Below, piece by piece: positions 23,748 through 25,083 of a DNA stretch of 25,083 nt. The notes under the pieces were generated by a model that made no database searches, had not been told where the DNA came from, and worked only from the letters and a program-made list of their open reading frames with translations. The stretch's first letter is position 1, and each line of letters opens with the position of its first letter. The stretch comes from Caldilineaceae bacterium (lineage in GTDB: Bacteria; Chloroflexota; Anaerolineae; Caldilineales; Caldilineaceae): positions 1 through 25,083 of the forward strand of contig JACSRH010000337.1 of assembly GCA_014879855.1 (NCBI GenBank). The letters are read 5' to 3'. Both the position numbers and the translations under genes were made by a program.

Positions 23748-24494
23748 ATGGGGGTAGGAGATAGCAAAGTGCAATATTTGATGTCATCACGCCAGGGCCG
23801 GCTTTATCCTCCCCGCTGGCATGACCGCTATTACCACCTTGTCCAACTCCGCCGGTCGTTGGAGGAGGTCGCACAGTTGAACTCTTTCCGCGCCAAACAG
23901 CACCCAATCATGCTTGACATGGGATGTGGTGAGCAGCCCTATCGTCCGATCTTTGAACGATATGTAGGCAAATATATCGGCGCCGACCTTCCTGGCAACC
24001 CCTACGCGGATATTTATCTTGACCCGGTGCGTGGCATCGACTTGCAGCAGGCTTCCGTGGACATCGTGCTTTCTACGCAGGTATTGGAGCATGTGGTGCA
24101 TCCCACCAACTATCTAGCAGCAATTCACACGGTGCTCAAGGATGATGGATTGTTGATCCTCTCCACGCATGGCTATTGGATGTATCACCCCGATCCGATG
24201 GATTTATGGCGCTGGACTGGCGCTGGCTTACGTCACTTATTGGCCGAGAGCGGCTTCTCCGTCACCCATGTCGCCGGCGTTATGGGGTTGGCAGCGTCAG
24301 GGATGCAACTGCTGCAAGATGGCCTCCTGCGCCACTGGCATTGGGGCCAGCGTCTACCGCTGCCACTCCGGCGCACGACGACCGTGCTTTTCCAATCTGC
24401 GATGGAGGCGGTGGACTGGACGGCCACACCGCAGTCGCGACAGTTGGATGCCTGTGTGTTCGTGATGGTTGCCCAGAAAGAAGGCATGTCGTGA
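23748..24494 (+). CDS. Class I SAM-dependent methyltransferase
   Basis: A 248-residue methyltransferase of the Methyltransf_11 type. Motif I is LDMGCGEQPYRPIFE near residue 55-69, the acidic ribose-binding residue lies in YIGADLPGN, motif IV is VDIVLSTQVLEHV near 104-116, and LILSTHGYWMYHPDPMDLWRWT follows. Such genes in polysaccharide clusters usually methylate sugars or cap a growing chain. I chose the ATG at 23748, with GGAGG five bases upstream; the frame is open to a TTG at 23715 without such a site. The stop overlaps the permease start by 4 bases (GTGA), which couples it to an exporter and supports a role in glycan export or chain termination. Confidence 0.87.
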   Translation: MGVGDSKVQYLMSSRQGRLYPPRWHDRYYHLVQLRRSLEEVAQLNSFRAKQHPIMLDMGCGEQPYRPIFERYVGKYIGADLPGNPYADIYLDPVRGIDLQQASVDIVLSTQVLEHVVHPTNYLAAIHTVLKDDGLLILSTHGYWMYHPDPMDLWRWTGAGLRHLLAESGFSVTHVAGVMGLAASGMQLLQDGLLRHWHWGQRLPLPLRRTTTVLFQSAMEAVDWTATPQSRQLDACVFVMVAQKEGMS

Positions 24495-25083
24495 ATATCG
24501 CGCCCACCTGGAACCAACAAAAACCGGACGCACCCTCTTTCCTTCAGCGCAGGCAGGCATTTTTTGAACTGTTGTGGATGTGGAGTCTGCGCGATGTGCG
24601 TGTGCGCTACAAACAATCCTTTTTAGGCGTCCTGTGGGCCATCCTGCAGCCGCTGGCCTTGATGATCATGTTTACCCTTGTTTTCTCCTATTTGGCGCCG
24701 ATTCCTTCTGGAAATGTTCCCTACCCTCTCTTTTCCTACACGGGCGTCCTGCCTTGGAGCCTCTTCGCCGCCATGATTGCAACCGGCGTTCCTAGCCTGG
24801 CAACCAACATATCGTTGGTGACAAAAGTCAAGATGCCGCGCCAGATCATTCCTATGGGCGTCGCCTTGGCAAACCTGGTGGATTTTGGCGTCGCTTCTCT
24901 CGTCCTGGTGGGGATGTTCCTGTTTTACCAAATAACCCTGAACTGGACGATCCTGTGGGTCATCCCGTTGTTGGCGATTCAGACGCTGCTGGCGCTGGGT
25001 GTTGTGCTGCTGGGGTCTGCACTCAACGTGCTCTATCGCGATATTCGTTTTATCGTGCCGCTTGCCATGCAACTGTGGATGTA
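24491..25083 (+). CDS. ABC-2 type polysaccharide exporter permease (Wzm-like), 3' end outside window
   Basis: 197 codons are visible from the GTG at 24491. The N-terminus has FFELLWMWSLRDVRVRYKQS followed by FLGVLWAILQPLALMIMFTLVFS, the classic start of Wzm/TagG-type permeases, then YPLFSYTGVLPWSLFAAM, LVTKVKMPRQIIP and further membrane segments. The family exports lipid-linked O-antigen, capsule or teichoic acid together with an ATPase (Wzt/TagH), expected just beyond the window. The first codon overlaps the methyltransferase stop (GTGA). No frameshift is seen up to the window edge. Confidence 0.9.
   Translation, partial: MNIAPTWNQQKPDAPSFLQRRQAFFELLWMWSLRDVRVRYKQSFLGVLWAILQPLALMIMFTLVFSYLAPIPSGNVPYPLFSYTGVLPWSLFAAMIATGVPSLATNISLVTKVKMPRQIIPMGVALANLVDFGVASLVLVGMFLFYQITLNWTILWVIPLLAIQTLLALGVVLLGSALNVLYRDIRFIVPLAMQLWM

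Overview
The window (25,083 bases, GC-rich, many genes above 60% GC) looks like chromosomal DNA of a free-living bacterium, most likely a member of the Chloroflexota (Anaerolineae/Caldilineae-like). That placement is an inference from the combination of genes: family-4 glycosidase and GatZ-type sugar genes, long secreted delta-60 proteins with a short FLP-type tail, and interspersed GCGGAT and CACAAAG palindromes between genes. No rRNA, tRNA, CRISPR array or transposase was seen.

Region 1 (1-4425, + strand) is a sugar-use cluster. It holds a family-4 glycoside hydrolase missing only its first codons, a RelE/ParE-type toxin with an XRE antitoxin, a PfkB sugar kinase whose start overlaps the antitoxin end, and a GatZ/KbaZ-type tagatose-bisphosphate aldolase subunit. 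Two long palindromic repeats lie in its gaps. It ends tail-to-tail with region 2 over an 18-base gap containing a hairpin.

Region 2 (4444-9338, - strand) reads, in transcription order: phosphotriesterase-family metal hydrolase, secreted vanadium-haloperoxidase-like protein, cupin, Tm-1-like (UPF0261) protein, PEP-hydrolase-like TIM barrel. The last two are separate adjacent genes here, but correspond to the two halves of the plant Tm-1 protein. The pathway is not known to me.

Region 3 (9458-14758, - strand) is the transcription/translation operon nusA-ylxR-infB-rbfA. It has a recognisable promoter, a terminator-like hairpin in the nusA leader, a 515-base hairpin-rich leader before infB and a 13-bp hairpin between infB and rbfA. 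rimP and the L7Ae-like gene often found in this operon are absent.

Region 4 (15001-25083, + strand) is a cell-surface and polysaccharide region. It starts with a 1550-residue secreted protein made of 14 delta-60 repeats followed by eight cysteine-pair repeats. Next come an O-antigen-ligase-like membrane protein with TPRs, an apparently internally deleted glycosyltransferase-39-like remnant, a membrane-anchored Asp-box protein, a SAM methyltransferase and the start of a Wzm-type ABC exporter permease that runs off the window. The ligase, remnant and Asp-box genes overlap by 4 bases at each junction, as do the methyltransferase and permease, which suggests translational coupling.
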